The notes beneath the pieces were generated by a model. It saw only the letters and a program-made list of their open reading frames with translations. It searched no databases and was not told the origin of the DNA. Shown here in pieces: positions 55,301 to 64,000 of a DNA stretch of 64,000 bases; positions within the stretch are counted from its first letter, which is position 1, and every line of letters starts with the position of its first letter. The translations under genes were made by a program, and so were the position numbers. Source of the DNA: Cristatella mucedo (lineage: Eukaryota > Bryozoa > Phylactolaemata > Cristatellidae); the NCBI GenBank assembly GCA_009760855.2, contig WPIO01000209.1, positions 1-64,000 on the forward strand. Direction: 5' to 3'.

Positions 55301-58300
55301 CTGGCTACAGTTGGTATTTGTGCGTGTATTGTTGATGAATCGATGCATGGCAGTTTTGGTGCAGCTATTTTGTATTGATCGTAGTGCAATCAAATCGGTC
55401 CAGTCACCCCTACTGCTTGTATGTAGAATGCCTGCCGATGTGTGCACCACTTTGCCTGTATCTAGCTGGCATTTTTTTATCGTGACTTGGAGAGAGCTAT
55501 CCTTTGGGAAAAGCCTCTTTTACTAGTGAGTCTTATAGCCATAAGCATAATTGTTCAATCCGGCATGCAGGTTTGCTTTGTTCTGCGGCTTATGACATCG
55601 CCAAGACTTCTGCGTGTGCCTCTAGAGAGTATATTAGAAGATGGGTGAGGGGTGTGATTATGTCATGCCAGTCGGGACCTTATCTCTCATTGTCGACCGT
55701 ATCTGACAGTGGGGAGGAGTAACTCACTCGAAGAACTCTGAAGCACTGCATGCACATTTGATCAATATGGATTGTTTGCCTTTTTGTGGGAGTTGAACTG
55801 TGGTGAGTGGTTCGTACATGTACTGTAAATGGTGAGTTCATTCCTGCCCATTAATATTCCTTAGTAATTATCTCCTCCTGTGACCCCCACAAAGTATCAC
55901 AGAACTCTGGCAGCTGTGCTGCCGAACTGGCTAGAGTGCAGTCAAAGCCCTAGCTGAAGTATGCTACAGAGCTGGTTTCTACCATTTCTATGCATTGTAT
56001 GGACCCGATAGATGAACAGTCAAGTTAGAAGCTTTTCTGAATGTTGCTTGGAATGCTGCTAGTGTAAGTGTAGGAATGTGGCTACCTGCATTAAGCATTA
56101 TTAAGCCATTAAGTGCATTAAGCAGTGTGGCTAATCCTGTGGCCGAGCCTGGCAACTGTAAGCCACAAGCAGGTTTCGTCAGCAGCCATTAGGATACAGA
56201 AAGTACAGCTACATTTCTTGTCCGAGAGAATAACTAATGTAAAGCACTTAGAAAGAGATCGAGTTCTCTGAGGGTGCTTTATCAAGTGTGTATTATTATT
56301 ATTATTACCATAACCGTTATGAGCAAGTTGACGCTGCGGCAGCATGTGCAGTATAATCAGAATCTGTGTAGGTAATGTATTTCCGTCTGTAACTCCACAA
56401 AGCCATAAAGTCTGTGGGTGTTACGAATGAGATTTATGTGTAGCTCACTCTTAGCCGAAGCTGCTTTCGGTACGCATTCGGTAGCCAACAGACTTCGTCT
56501 CACGAAACAAAGAAAGTGGGAAGCATAGCAGAGTCAGGAAAGCAGTTGAGGTAGGGAGTACCATGGAAGTAGCAGCTCAGGACCGCTGAAAAGGATGAGC
56601 CATAGTCGGCATCAGCAGAGTAGTTGTCGTTGCATAGTAATTGTGGAAGTGAGTTCCACAGACTAGGACCTGCAGAGCTAAAGCTTCTGTCGCCAACTGC
56701 CTTTAAGTGGAGGAATGGAACAGCTAATTATTGTCCATATGTCCATCGTCCATATAGGACCTGAGGATGTGAAGAGGCTGGAACTGGTGCAGCAGTTCAG
56801 CTAGGTACGACAGCCAAGCCATGGTGGGCCTAATACTGAGCTAGATGTGGTGGGGCCATTTAAGTCGAAGAGACAATGTGGAGGTATCCCGTTATGCCAC
56901 TGTAGCTACCGAAGCAGCTCGTTGGTAAGGGCTAAGACTTACTAAATTTCGTAGTAGTTAGACATATCATGACTACTTGAAATAGCTAACTGTAGGGACT
57001 TGATTTTTTTTACCAAGTCTTGTCGTTGGCTGCAAGGTATCGGCACACTTCGATCAGGATGATGCCACGTGATGAAAGTTCGCTCTGCTTACTGTGTTGG
57101 ACAGCTTTTTCAGCTATGGTGGATAGCTGCTCATAATCGGGCTTAACTCGCCTGCGTAGGGTCTTGGCAGCCAGCTGCTTGCAGCTGGTTTCGACCTGTT
57201 TCCAGCCACCAAGACACGGTCTTTTTCACGAACCGTGTCTTTCTCCTTAACTTAAGGGACCTTGCCTGTAGCTCCACCCACCCGAACTGAAGCCCAGACC
57301 TTTGTGAACGAATTCGGTGCTTAAAGATTCAGATCCCAATGCTTTGGCTTTGCTTGGGCAATGTTGAAAAATGAAAATTAGAGGAGTCTGGTGTAGTACT
57401 CCCGATTTTTGGAAACGAGTTCTTGCCCACACACTAAGACTGGTCGAGCCGCTTCACCTGGCACTGAAGGATTTGGGGGGTGCTCGAAGACATAGGCCTA
57501 AAGTCCATGCATGCAGTAATTTTAACTTTAATTATAATACATGCTGTATAATTGACTCAAACATTCGAGCGAGCTGTATCATTTTCACTAACCCAGTCAA
57601 CTTTTCAATGAATATATTTGAAGAGACCGCTGTTACTGTGAAGCCATGAAAGTCGATGCCAGCAGTGGCAAGGGAAGTCAGTAGTGGGAAATCAGGCTCT
57701 GCTGCTGTGGAAGTTGGCAAAAGGCTGCAGTGGCCAGGGTATGGCTCTTTTTGCTTGAAATTACCTTAACAGTGACCAGTCAGCATGCCCTAGTCACCTT
57801 GGAAGCATAGAGTTCTGTTGCAGCATTGTGTTATTGTCTGCTGGCATCTAACAAGCCACCGTGTCATAGCAGGGATTTGTAATTCTCATTGGTAAGAAAA
57901 TGTCCCTTGACCTCTAACCGGTTTGTCACCCTGCTTCTCTTCACCTTTTTCCTAAACTTTTGAGTTCTGGGCAGGCTGTTTACCTCGAATCTGACTGCTC
58001 CCACCTGCTTCTGCTAGTTTGTTGGAGCCGGAGCCTGGCAAGTTTTGATTTACGATTTATGATGCCAACACTGCTGGTGCTACATGCTGGTGGTGATGCC
58101 TGCGCCAGCAGTGGCGTCGATCCTGGCTGGTGTTGCGCTGCCTTTGCGTGACTCTGCAGCCTGACGTGTGGCCCATTCTGATGCTTTATCTGCTCTCCCG
58201 TGTCAACAGGAGCTGCCCACCTCGCTGAGCTCCATGAGGAACCTGAAAGTCTTGAACGTCGGGTGAGCTTGCATGCACGTGCTCGGCGTTCTTCAAAAAT

Positions 58301-58410
58301 ATGCTAGGCTTCGGGTGGTGGCCCCACAGCCCCTTACCCAGTGCAGCTGCTTGATGCTGCTGCTGCGCTCCTACACCCACTCAGAGATCGCTCTCATTAC
58401 TAAATGTAAA

Positions 58411-58452
<42 letters not shown>

Positions 58453-61400
58453 ACCTGCTGTGTTTTCGAAATTTGCAGTGTTGTGTTTTTGTGTTCGTAT
58501 GTGCATGTGCTTCGACTCGTAACTTCCTCAGGAGGTAGCCTTTCTCTCTCCAGCTACAGCTAAGCAACGGTACAGCTGCTAGGGTTGCTGTGAGGGGGGC
58601 TTTCAGGCTGCAACCCCAAGCTTAAACCGATGAAAGGAACTGGTATTGCTATAACTGCTTGGCTCGGGCCAGTTAAAGAGTCCGCCATTTTTAGCAGTTC
58701 AGCCCTGCCGTAACTTACGAATTCCTGGCTATGGCTCAGAACGGGAATAAATAGTTTTGCATGTAGAACTGCAGCACATTGTTCATGGCCGGTCGTATTG
58801 AATGTGCTAGGCTATGCCTATCACATGGACTTGGAAATTTGTATTTCGTCTGCTGTAGCCGACCAAACAGTCTGGTACAAACACACACTCTCTCCCTCTC
58901 CTTCCCTTCTCCCTCCCCCTCTCTCTCCTTTCTTCTTCTCCCTCTCCCTCTACCTCATCCCTCTCTCTCAATCAATCAAATTGGTTAGCATTGGTTAGCA
59001 TAGTCAGCCATAGCACTCCGAAGCACCACCACCGTTAGCCTTCACTTAATGACGTTTCAGGATGAATCGCCTAAACAGCCTGCCCAGAGGATTCGGTGGC
59101 TTCAAATCTCTGGAGATTCTGGATCTCACCTACAACAACCTCACGCATCATAACTTGCCATCCAATTTCTTTGCCATGGAAAACCTCCGCGCTCTTTATC
59201 TGGCGGACAACGAATTCGAACTGTTGCCACCAGAGCTTGGGCAACTCAAGAGCCTACAGATTGTATGTGCAGCAAGTGCGCTCTTTGTGTAATGCACCCC
59301 TGCCTGTCCGAGTTAGTCCCGTTGACAAGTGCCGATGAGCAAGGGAGCACTTTGTTACTCGAATTTCGGGCCAAGTGTTAGCATTTCGGTTTGCAAAGTG
59401 TAGCGCTTGCCGTGCCCGCTCTCCATTGGCTTGTGCGTGTGCACTAGTTTGCATACGTGCAATAGCATGTGATTTTCATGCTATCATCTAATGCCGCTGA
59501 CCATGTATGTAGCTCGTCCTGCGTGACAACGACCTACTAGCCGTGCCCAAGGAGATCGGCGAGCTGGCGCGTCTGCGAGAGCTGCACCTGCAGGGCAACC
59601 GCCTCGTCGTGCTGCCACCCGAGTTCGGTAGGCTGCGCTTAGCTGGTCGCGAGCATGGCTCAGGCAATGCCCCCTGGCGTGCCTTCGGCTCCTGGGTGAG
59701 CGATGGGCAGCTTCTTGAGTAGTCAGCACCTTGCGCTCTGGCAGCAGTGTTGCCTCCTCCAGTCACCTCTAGTAGGGGCGTAATTGCTGCCCTTGTGGGT
59801 AGGGGCACTGGTGGTGGCACTGTGAGTGCTTGGCAGGCCGAGAATCACGTGCACAGACTTTTGAGCAGTGGCAACAAGGCCAGCCGCAGCGAGTCGTGGA
59901 CCGTCGTGTTGCAGCCAGCCTCGACATGACGAGCTCAAAGAGTGTGTTCAAATACGAGGACAACCCTTGGGTGGCGCCCATCGAGCAGCAGCTGGCGCTT
60001 GGTGTCTCACACCTGCTCGACTACTTGAAGACAGACACGTACAAGTAGTGAGTGCCATGCGCCGTGCAATCGCTGTCGCATGCAAAGCACTGCCACCAGT
60101 TTGGGCGGCCGGCACGCCCTGTAGTGGGGGCCCCCAGTCACTCACGCACTTACGTGCACACACGCAAACACACGTGTCAGCTGGGGCTGCTATTTTCAGG
60201 AAGTTGCATTTGAATCCCGAGCTCACTGTGTTCCTCCTCTGTAGCACTGCTGTGCTCCATCTCTGTGGCACTGCTGTGTTCCACCTCTGTGGCACTGCTG
60301 TGCTCCATCTCCGTGGCACAGCTGTGCTCCATCTCTGTGGCACTGCTGTGTTCCACCTCTGTGGCACTGCTGTGGTCCATCTCCGTGGCACTGCTGTGCT
60401 CCATCTCCGTGGCACTGCTGTGCTCCATCTCTGTGGCACTGCTGTGCTTTGCCCTGTTACACTGCTGTGCTTGGCACTGCTATGCTCTGCCCCTGTGGTA
60501 CTGCTGTGCTCCATCTCTGTGGCACTGCTGTGCTTTGCCCTGTTACACTGCTGTGCTTGGCACTGCTATGCTCTGCCCCTGTGGTACTGCTGTGCTCCAT
60601 CCCTGCGTAGGCTCGGCTTGTCATCATGCTTTGCTAGTGGTTATGCAGCTGTCTTGGCAACTGAGGTTCTGTGTTTAGCTGAGGCCAATACTTACAGAAC
60701 AGAAAGTTGGTTCTGGTGGATTAAACATCAAAGAGCATTTCAAACACTCTACTTCCACCACGGAAGTACCTGCACGAGTAAATGAACACAAACACGCTGG
60801 GTGGACAAGAAAGTGCACTAGAACGCTTTCCTTTTGTTGTTGTTTGTCGGCTTCTTGGCTGCAGGCAATGGGGAGACTATCCCAATCAAAGAAGACATCG
60901 AGTCCTCTACACCCTATTCCCACTGTCCTCATCTACGATGCATTGATCTACTGCTGCCATGCATACATAACGTCATACATATGTCATTAGCCCCAGTTCA
61001 CGTCCCAGCACCTTTCAAAAAGGCAACTACTCAGGAAACCAATTCTAAACCAAGAGAACATAAGCAACTTCTGCCCGGTCTCCCTGCTACCGTTCCCATA
61101 AAAAAACTGGAACAAGTCGTGGCAGACCTGCTTAACTCATATATGAAACATCAATTCTTGCCAGTAAGTTCCAGTCTGGTTTTAGAGGTAATCACTCCAC
61201 AGAGTCTGCATTGCTTCGGGTGGCGAATGACCTACCGAAGAATGCAGACTTAAGTAACACATCTTTGACTGTTTTGCTTGATCTTTCTGCAGCTTTTGAT
61301 ACTATCGATCACCAAGCCCTTCTTGAACGCCTCTCATCTCGCCTGGGCATAGCTGGCACTGCAGTGCAATGGTTCAAGTCCTATCTCAGTGGGGAGACTC

Positions 61401-63508
61401 CAGAGTATTGATTAGAATTGACACAATCATCCAAGGAACCTCTTAGTCTGGTGAACTCAGGGCTCTATGCTTTGTACTGTTCTTCTCACGGTTTATACTC
61501 TCCCTCTTGCCGATGTGATTTCCAGGTGCAACTTTTATGAGCTGACAACCCAGTTGTACCTTTGCTTCGATCCAGCCCTACAGCATGTCGAATTCCATCA
61601 AATCGCTTGCTGCATGTATTGATAACATCCTCACACGGATCGCAGCAACTTTTTAAAATTGAATGATGATAAAACAAACTTACTAGTTGTAGGCAAACCA
61701 AGTGTGATTCAGAACAGTCGGCTCTGCCAGCATGTCTCCTGTTGAATATGCACAAAATCAAAGTGTCATGTTCCAAGGTGACCTTTCTTTCATACGACCA
61801 CATCAGCTCCACAGTCAAGTTACCTACTTTCTGCTTCATAACATTGCTAAAACTCGGGCTTGTTTAGACAGGGATACGTCATCTAAAGTGATCCATGCAT
61901 TCCTGACAACCTGTCAGGACTTCTGTAACTCACTGCTTGCTTGCTGTGCAATCAGCCACTTATAGCTGGTGCAAACCCCTGCAGCTAGGCTTGTCTGTCG
62001 TGAGCATCACAGTTGCCACATAACACCACTTCTTGCCGACTGGCTTCCAGTCAGGCAATGCATCCACTTCAAGGTTTTTGTCACTCACTTTTAGGTCCCT
62101 TCATTCTTTGGCTCCACCCCACCTATCAGATCTATTTTCTCACCAGGCTAAGTGCCTAGAGAGAGATAAGAGTTCTGTGAGAGCTTTATACCAAATATAT
62201 TATTAGTATTCTCATTTATCATTATATCCCATCTGGACGTAGGTACGCCACAAGTACGCCCTGTCTATCTGCCTGTATTGTTATTATGATTATTACTATT
62301 ACTTATACCTCGTACACACCTCAAATCCTTGGAGACCGTGCCTTTAATTAGTATGCTCCCAAATCCTTCCGTTTGCAGCAAATGTAAAGCGCCTAGAAAG
62401 AGATCAAGTTCTCCGAGGGCGCTTTATCAAGTGCTTTATTACTATTATTATTATTATCCTTGAACTTACTTCCGACTTGCGTTTTGACATTCTGTGACTT
62501 GACCAAATTTAAAAAGAAACTAAAAACGCACATGCACGCATTATGCATGTTACCACTAACCTTACTTGCATGCTTACCCTGTGCATGTCACCCCTAACCA
62601 AGTTCTTGTTGTCATTTAGCATCCTTCCACTAACTATTCGATCGTGCTTCCTTAGCAAAAAATATGAACTGCCATGAAAGAGATTAAGTTCTTAATATCA
62701 AATTATTATAATTAGAGAGCAACTGAGGAAGTAGGTTGCACACAAGTGCACATGAAGGGTGGCTGATGAAACGTGGCAGGATTTGTAGATGGAAAACACG
62801 TTATTGCATCGAGGTGTGGAGTTGGAGCAAACTTTGTCGATTCATATCTGTGTTCGGCTGTTTTCTGGACCTAATGTTTCCGGCACATCAGTAAACCGTG
62901 GAGACTTGAAAGATGGCTAGAAGGAACGGTTTAGGCATTATGATGCACGGTACCCACATGTGCACACGTGTAAATGTGTACATTCGTCTGGCAAAGCTCG
63001 GGCTCAGGCTTGGTGCGCAGCTGTAATTACATGGCATATGCACAACCACCAGTTGCCACCTGTGCTGGACTCGCCCATGGCCTGATTGCAGATTCAAGGC
63101 ATCCTGTTTCTGAATGCTTGCTCTGGATGACTACATCAGCTCCTCAGGGAGGTCTTGTCTGGCTTGACTTGGATAACTTAAGTAAGGGTGCACAACAATT
63201 CAGACCTTAGGTTAACGGGTGCACTGTCAAATTATTTCATGCAGTTTTTACACCATGCAAACTGTGACACTGCATATGGAGGGTATCTAGCTTTGCCAGG
63301 CATGCATTGGAAGTACCATGCCATGCATGGTTAGGACGGCCACACAGTGATGCTGTGGCCCACAGCCACCGTGCCAGGTGCCTTGCAAAACTACCGTTTT
63401 CTTGTCGATTCCAGTCTGTACGATCGCCGCCTGAATTCGGATATGCAAGCTCTACCACCCCCGAAGAGCGACAAATCGAAGAAGGTTAGCCGCAGACCAG
63501 CCAAGTGA
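45556..63508 (+). CDS. RSU1: Ras suppressor protein 1, complete in eight coding exons
   Basis: Coding exons, all with GT-AG borders and matching phases: 45556-45667, 51407-51457, 54596-54663, 58210-58262, 59061-59262, 59513-59627, 59915-60047, 63415-63508; 828 nt, 275 residues plus TGA. Residues about 40-195 form leucine-rich repeats (NLVNLEVLNFYDN, GFKSLEILDLTYNNLTHHNL, ENLRALYLADNEFELLPPEL, RLRELHLQGNRLVVLPPEF). The C-terminal cap has YEDNPWVAP and YLYDRRL, and the tail is Lys-rich (SDKSKKVSRRPAK). The order and length match animal RSU1 (human about 277 residues), which binds PINCH in the ILK-PINCH-parvin adhesion complex and dampens Ras signalling. Start: the first ATG, in MTSKAKKLVDE. Introns total about 17 kb and carry many transposon copies. 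No break in any exon. Confidence 0.93.
45668..47211. other. RSU1 intron 1, first part
   Basis: Begins with donor GTAAGT at 45668. I see no repeat family or additional exon up to 47211. Confidence 0.5.
47212..47770 (-). mobile_element. LINE family A 3' half
   Basis: AAT-repeat tail, hairpin block (AAAGCGCCCTCAGAGAAATC), 3' UTR and ORF2 C-terminal part, all in reverse, with shifts. Confidence 0.85.
49060..49335 (+). mobile_element. LINE family A 3' end
   Basis: Plus-strand 3' UTR (GTGCTTATGCTTGCTGACAC, CATGCTGACCCTGTGCATG), degraded hairpin and a long ATT-repeat tail at 49304-49340. Confidence 0.8.
49497..50085 (-). mobile_element. LINE family A 3' part
   Basis: Reverse copy; minus-strand frame 49547-50086 encodes ITPLLADLHWLPVKQRINFK, LHSLAPACLSHLLPHQ and LKTRLFRTAF uninterrupted to the LINE stop. 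Confidence 0.88.
50555..50710 (-). mobile_element. tRNA-derived SINE
   Basis: Reverse copy: TTATTTAACAGCCTCATTTG, GATGCAAACCCATGATCTCG (B box), GCAAGCATCTCACC. Confidence 0.75.
51590..52865 (-). mobile_element. LINE family A, RT motif B to 3' end
   Basis: Reverse copy of 1.28 kb. Minus-strand frame 52348-52824 has VPQGSVLGPVLFTVY and FHFYADDTQLYLCFD; 51882-52304 has the C-terminal part. One frame break near 52345. Lies in RSU1 intron 2. Confidence 0.9.
52870..53560. other. RSU1 intron 2, no feature recognised
   Basis: Contains a poly-G run near 53122 and no repeat family or exon that I can support. Confidence 0.4.
53560..54300 (-). mobile_element. diverged L2/CR1-like LINE fragment
   Basis: Reverse sequence with the same landmarks as family A (GTAATCTCTTTCTTGGGTAG, CAAGTTCTTGGCTTTGTGAGC, GGTCTCCAAAGCGTTCGAG, AAGTCTAGACTGGATGTCA) but much mutated. 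An older insertion or a related family. Confidence 0.6.
54664..56230. other. RSU1 intron 3, no feature recognised
   Basis: No repeat family or exon that I can support in this stretch. Confidence 0.4.
56234..56307 (+). mobile_element. LINE family A terminal tail
   Basis: Only the hairpin (GTAAAGCACTTAGAAAGAG ... TCTGAGGGTGCTTTATC) and ATT tail are present, a very short 5' truncation. Confidence 0.75.
56365..56850 (-). mobile_element. LINE family B 3' end
   Basis: Reverse copy with CTCCACAAAGCCATAAAGTC, CTTTCGGTACGCATTCGG, GCTAAAGCTTCTGTCG and CAGCAGTTCAGCTAGGTACG. Its uninterrupted GCTAAAGC...CAGCTAATTA join gives the empty site for the solo LTR at 8197-9675. Confidence 0.8.
56850..58209. 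other. RSU1 intron 3, remainder
   Basis: No repeat family or exon recognised before the acceptor at 58209. Confidence 0.4.
58412..58450. repeat. TA microsatellite
   Basis: Uninterrupted alternation of T and A over about 38 bp in RSU1 intron 4. Confidence 0.9.
58886..58975. repeat. CT-rich pyrimidine tract
   Basis: CTCTCCCTCTCCTTCCC-type low-complexity stretch about 90 bp before the acceptor of RSU1 exon 5. It may be a polypyrimidine reservoir for splicing but is too far from the acceptor to be the tract itself. Confidence 0.7.
60240..60610. repeat. 24 bp minisatellite in RSU1 intron 7
   Basis: Repeats close to CTGTGGCACTGCTGTGCTCC (24 bp period) for about 190 bp, then a larger unit of about 95 bp duplicated at 60432-60590. 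The period is a multiple of three, which keeps several frames open on both strands and creates long but spurious ORFs. Confidence 0.85.
60876..62205 (+). mobile_element. LINE family A copy, degraded
   Basis: Begins at ATCAAAGAAGACATCGAGTC (equivalent to 18263), contains LLDLSAAFDTIDHQALLERL (motif A) and further RT words with many shifts, then 3' UTR words and a tail CTAAGTGCCTAGAGAGAG ... ATTATTAG. Part of the C-terminus is deleted. Lies in RSU1 intron 7. Confidence 0.85.
62300..62705 (+). mobile_element. nested LINE family A fragments
   Basis: 62300-62380 (AAATCCTTGGAGACCGTGCC) and 62456-62705 (GACTTGACCAAATTTAAAAAG) are two halves of one C-terminal/3' UTR fragment. Between them, 62382-62455 is a complete hairpin and ATT tail of a second, younger copy. 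Confidence 0.7.
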
Positions 63509-64000
63509 TACAGCTCGGCAAAATTCTGACACCGGTCGTGCATGGCAAGCTCACTGCTTGGAGAGTCTATGGTGTGCTAGCAAACATAAGATCTGGCTCT
63601 GGCAGGTCAAGGATGCCTTAGGAGGATAGTTCTGGAATACAGGAGTCAGTTTCACCTGACTGCTGCCAACTGCAGTTAAGCGACCAGCACTGCAGCTGCT
63701 GGTGTGCATAGCTAGCGTATGCTTCCTTTGTCTCGGGGGTCCCTGTATGGATCCCCCCACTGGCCAGCTGGTGGTTTGTACTGACCGTGTGCCATACACT
63801 CTAGGTGTCTCATAGGTGTACCCTTACCGCGGCTGTTGCTGCAGCTAGCCACCAGGTCGTCAGCAGGCCCCTCACAGTAGCAGCTGCAGGACAAGACTGC
63901 ACAACAGCGATCTAATGGATGCATGATGAGTGCAAATCAGCAGATGCATAGTGAGGCACGCAGCTAAATTTGTAAACTTGCAAGTAGCTGCTCAATTTGT
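63509..64000 (+). other. RSU1 3' flank / probable 3' UTR
   Basis: Follows the RSU1 TGA. I see no AATAAA signal before the window ends, so the transcript end is not placed. Confidence 0.35.

Noticed and set aside
59868-60785. 305-codon plus-strand frame, and 188- and 83-codon minus-strand frames
   Set aside because: They are produced by the 24 bp minisatellite and overlap RSU1 exon 7 in a different frame; periodic composition, no homology motif.

Overview
This is genomic DNA of an animal, most likely an invertebrate. It has spliced host exons with GT-AG borders, many CR1/L2-like LINE copies, a tRNA-derived SINE family, a solo LTR, and one large virus-like element. I cannot name the phylum or species from the sequence.

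Host genes: on the plus strand, a complete Ras suppressor protein 1 gene (RSU1, leucine-rich repeats) can be read as eight coding exons between 45556 and 63508 (275 codons plus stop). Its introns are full of LINE, SINE and simple repeats. On the minus strand at 2233-2381 is one exon that resembles the start of the PHD finger of CXXC1/CFP1; the rest of that gene is not visible and probably lies off the left edge. Most of the other host sequence from 1 to 22 kb and from 41 to 58 kb is transposon remains: LINE family A (a near-complete reverse transcriptase at 18002-19804), LINE family B, a SINE, a 1.48 kb solo LTR with a 4 bp target duplication, and an old diverged tandem array around 12.6-17.4 kb.

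From 22379 to 41361 lies a 19 kb, visibly AT-rich Maverick/Polinton element with terminal inverted repeats of about 133 bp. It carries a retrovirus-type integrase, a protein-primed family B DNA polymerase, an adenain-type cysteine protease that appears fused to a small zinc ribbon, an A32/FtsK-like packaging ATPase, two beta-rich structural proteins, a coiled-coil minor protein, a two-helix membrane protein, phage-tail-fibre-like repeat proteins, a four-member tandem family of small proteins and several unknown genes. Nearly every gene is broken by stops or frameshifts, and the ATPase has lost its Walker A lysine, so this copy is dead. Two LINE A copies have landed in the fibre region.

The most notable signals in the element are these. 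(1) A short TATAG motif sits 0-6 bases before the start codon of at least twelve of its genes on both strands, including a divergent pair whose start codons are only 13 bp apart. (2) A duplicated integrase fragment runs straight into a phage-style HNH-AP2 homing endonuclease. (3) Fibre genes contain the repeat type seen in phage tail fibres, with a duplicated C-terminal domain. (4) I see no recognisable double-jelly-roll major capsid gene. The left arm reads mainly as a packaging/morphogenesis block, the centre as integrase, membrane and fibre genes, and the right arm as the minus-strand polymerase and small genes.
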